From contig DCHC01000047.1 of assembly GCA_002314755.1 (NCBI GenBank), positions 1 through 13,365 of the forward strand: 13,365 nucleotides of DNA. The letters run 5' to 3'. Position numbers and translations under genes: made by a program. A model generated the notes under the pieces. That model made no database searches. It was not told the DNA's origin and worked only from the letters and a program-made list of their open reading frames with translations. The number at the start of each line of letters is the position of its first letter. The stretch's first letter is position 1. The stretch is from Faecalibacterium sp. UBA1762. Its GTDB lineage: Bacteria > Bacillota > Clostridia > Oscillospirales > Ruminococcaceae. Of the stretch, positions 12,245 to 13,365 are shown in pieces.

Positions 12245-13363
12245 ATGAAACACAAAACACACAGACAGGATCATATCAGGTTGATCGCCTGGACGGTATT
12301 GTTCGTAATTTTACTGACCGGATGCAGCAGCGGCGCGCGTTATGCGCAGGCAGAGCTGCGCAATGCGGACATTCAACGCGCGGAATATCATGTTGGCGAC
12401 TATAACACCGGGGACCGTCTTCAGCAGCAGCGGGAAAAGAACCGCAAAGATCTGCTGAAAGACAACCCGGACGGGACAATTCTTACGGATGAGGATCTGC
12501 CGGATGATCCGCAGCCGAATCCTGAGCCGCAGCCGGACCCCACGCCGAATCCTGAGCCGCAGCCGGACCCCACGCCGAATCCTGAGCCGCAGCCGGATCC
12601 AGAGCCAAAACCCGAACCCGAGCCGCAAAGCACGGAGGACGAGCTATATGAACAGATGGTTGAGGCAATGTACCGTGCCGAATATCCCATCGTACTGGAA
12701 ACGGATTACGAAACATTTTGTAATCTGTATCTGCGCCTCAAAGATGACCCGTCCGTCTTTTGGCAGCGGGGCTATAGCTGTACCTATTCCTCAACCCAGG
12801 TAAGTGTTTACTTCCTGTATACTCATACCACTGCGCAGGAAATACAGGATTCCGAAAATCATATTCAGGCTGCTGCATCCTGCTGCCTCTCTGGTATTCC
12901 AGACGGGGCTGACGATTTTACAAAAGCGCTGCACATCCATGATTGGCTCATCGCAAATATCACCTATGTTTCTGACGGCGGGTGGAACGACCAAACAATC
13001 TACGGCGCTCTGGATCAAAGGGAGTGTGTTTGCGCCGGTATTTCTCAGGCTTTTACTTATCTGTGCCGCCTTGCCGGTCTGGAGGCCGGTACGGTCACCG
13101 GGTATGCTTCCGGTACACCGGTCACAACGGCTAACCCCGGCGGAGCCCATGCATGGAACCGTGTCGTGATGGACGGAAGCTATTACTATGTGGATGTGAC
13201 ATGGGATAATTCAGACACAACGATCAACGGGGAAGAGCCGATATTCTATGAGTGGTTTGGTGTGCTGAGAGACGACATATATCCGACGCATGTACCGCAA
13301 GAGGATTGGCGAATGCCACAAAGTGATTCCGACAGCAATAATTATTATAGGGAACCTCGATAA
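12245..13363 (+). CDS. Transglutaminase-like surface lipoprotein
   Basis: The 372-residue protein has a lipoprotein signal with Cys27 in LLTGC. A polar stretch is followed by a Pro/Glu/Asp-rich linker (about 85-130) built of PNPEPQPDPT repeats, suited to crossing the cell wall. The C-terminal domain (about 135-365) is a transglutaminase/protease-like fold: HDWLIANITYV, catalytic Cys263 in ECVCAGISQAF, His302 in GGAHAWNRV and Asp317 in YYVDVTWDN. Such domains in clostridial surface proteins may cross-link or cleave peptides. The ribosome site (GGAG) is only two bases from the ATG, an unfavourable spacing, so expression may depend on a leaky or coupled context; a 13-codon frame (12207-12248) ends with an ATGA overlap at this start. 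The gene is complete, with TAA two bases before the window ends. Confidence 0.85.
   Translation: MKHKTHRQDHIRLIAWTVLFVILLTGCSSGARYAQAELRNADIQRAEYHVGDYNTGDRLQQQREKNRKDLLKDNPDGTILTDEDLPDDPQPNPEPQPDPTPNPEPQPDPTPNPEPQPDPEPKPEPEPQSTEDELYEQMVEAMYRAEYPIVLETDYETFCNLYLRLKDDPSVFWQRGYSCTYSSTQVSVYFLYTHTTAQEIQDSENHIQAAASCCLSGIPDGADDFTKALHIHDWLIANITYVSDGGWNDQTIYGALDQRECVCAGISQAFTYLCRLAGLEAGTVTGYASGTPVTTANPGGAHAWNRVVMDGSYYYVDVTWDNSDTTINGEEPIFYEWFGVLRDDIYPTHVPQEDWRMPQSDSDSNNYYREPR
12515..12600 (+). repeat. 30-bp tandem repeat encoding the Pro-rich linker
   Basis: The unit starts at 12515, 12545 and 12575 (last copy partial); each full unit encodes PNPEPQPDPT. The first two copies are identical at the DNA level, which suggests recent slippage and a length that may vary between strains. 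Confidence 0.85.
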
Positions 13364-13365
13364 AT

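Noticed and set aside
12207..12248. 13-codon frame ending with ATGA at the transglutaminase gene start
   Set aside because: No ribosome site and very short; probably chance, though mentioned with the gene because the downstream ribosome site is poor.
12421..12716. Minus-strand Gly/Ser-rich frames opposite the Pro-rich linker
   Set aside because: They are the reverse reading of the 30-bp tandem repeat in a gene with clear transglutaminase-like motifs.

Overview
The window looks like part of a large plasmid or integrative/conjugative element from a low-to-mid GC Gram-positive anaerobe, most likely a gut clostridium of the Oscillospiraceae/Ruminococcaceae type. This rests on strong GGAGG ribosome sites, Gram-positive lipoboxes, GTG starts, rho-independent terminators and a Rep/ParA/ParB backbone. 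The species-level guess is inference. No relaxase, integrase, transposase, rRNA or tRNA was seen.

Layout. (1) Positions 1-91 carry two copies of a 20-bp repeat 71 bp apart at the window edge, possibly the end of a CRISPR array; a bidirectional terminator follows at 132-179. (2) 245-2903, minus strand, is a cell-envelope operon read right to left: an M48 membrane metalloprotease, two tiny paralogous exported proteins (one of them a 54-aa lipoprotein) and a larger lipoprotein with an Ig-like domain and a Cys-rich tail. (3) 3387-7755 is the replicon core: a DnaD-type replication protein on the minus strand, a control region at 4374-4694 with three good promoters, a probable antisense RNA over the rep leader and two operator-like inverted repeats, then on the plus strand a translationally coupled trio (small DNA-binding-like protein, ParA, ParB), a terminator, and three copies of a palindrome that are candidate centromere sites. 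(4) 7970-11093, minus strand, is a three-gene operon: a membrane protein with two RanBP2-type zinc fingers and a repetitive extracytoplasmic part, a DUF4230-like single-pass coiled-coil protein, and an EcsC-like protein with an EF-hand loop. (5) 11193-13363, plus strand, begins with a good promoter and runs through two overlapping micro-ORFs (31 and 30 aa), a 210-aa protein of unknown function, a terminator-like hairpin and a transglutaminase-like lipoprotein.

How it fits together. Rep, the antisense RNA and the Par proteins would set copy number and partition. The flanking operons encode mostly surface and membrane proteins of unknown role, as is common for accessory cargo. The items most worth following up are the rep-leader antisense RNA, the palindromes behind parB, the metalloprotease plus twin exported peptides (in one twin the lipobox Cys corresponds to Gly through one base difference), the RanBP2/DUF4230/EcsC operon, and the micro-ORF cassette.
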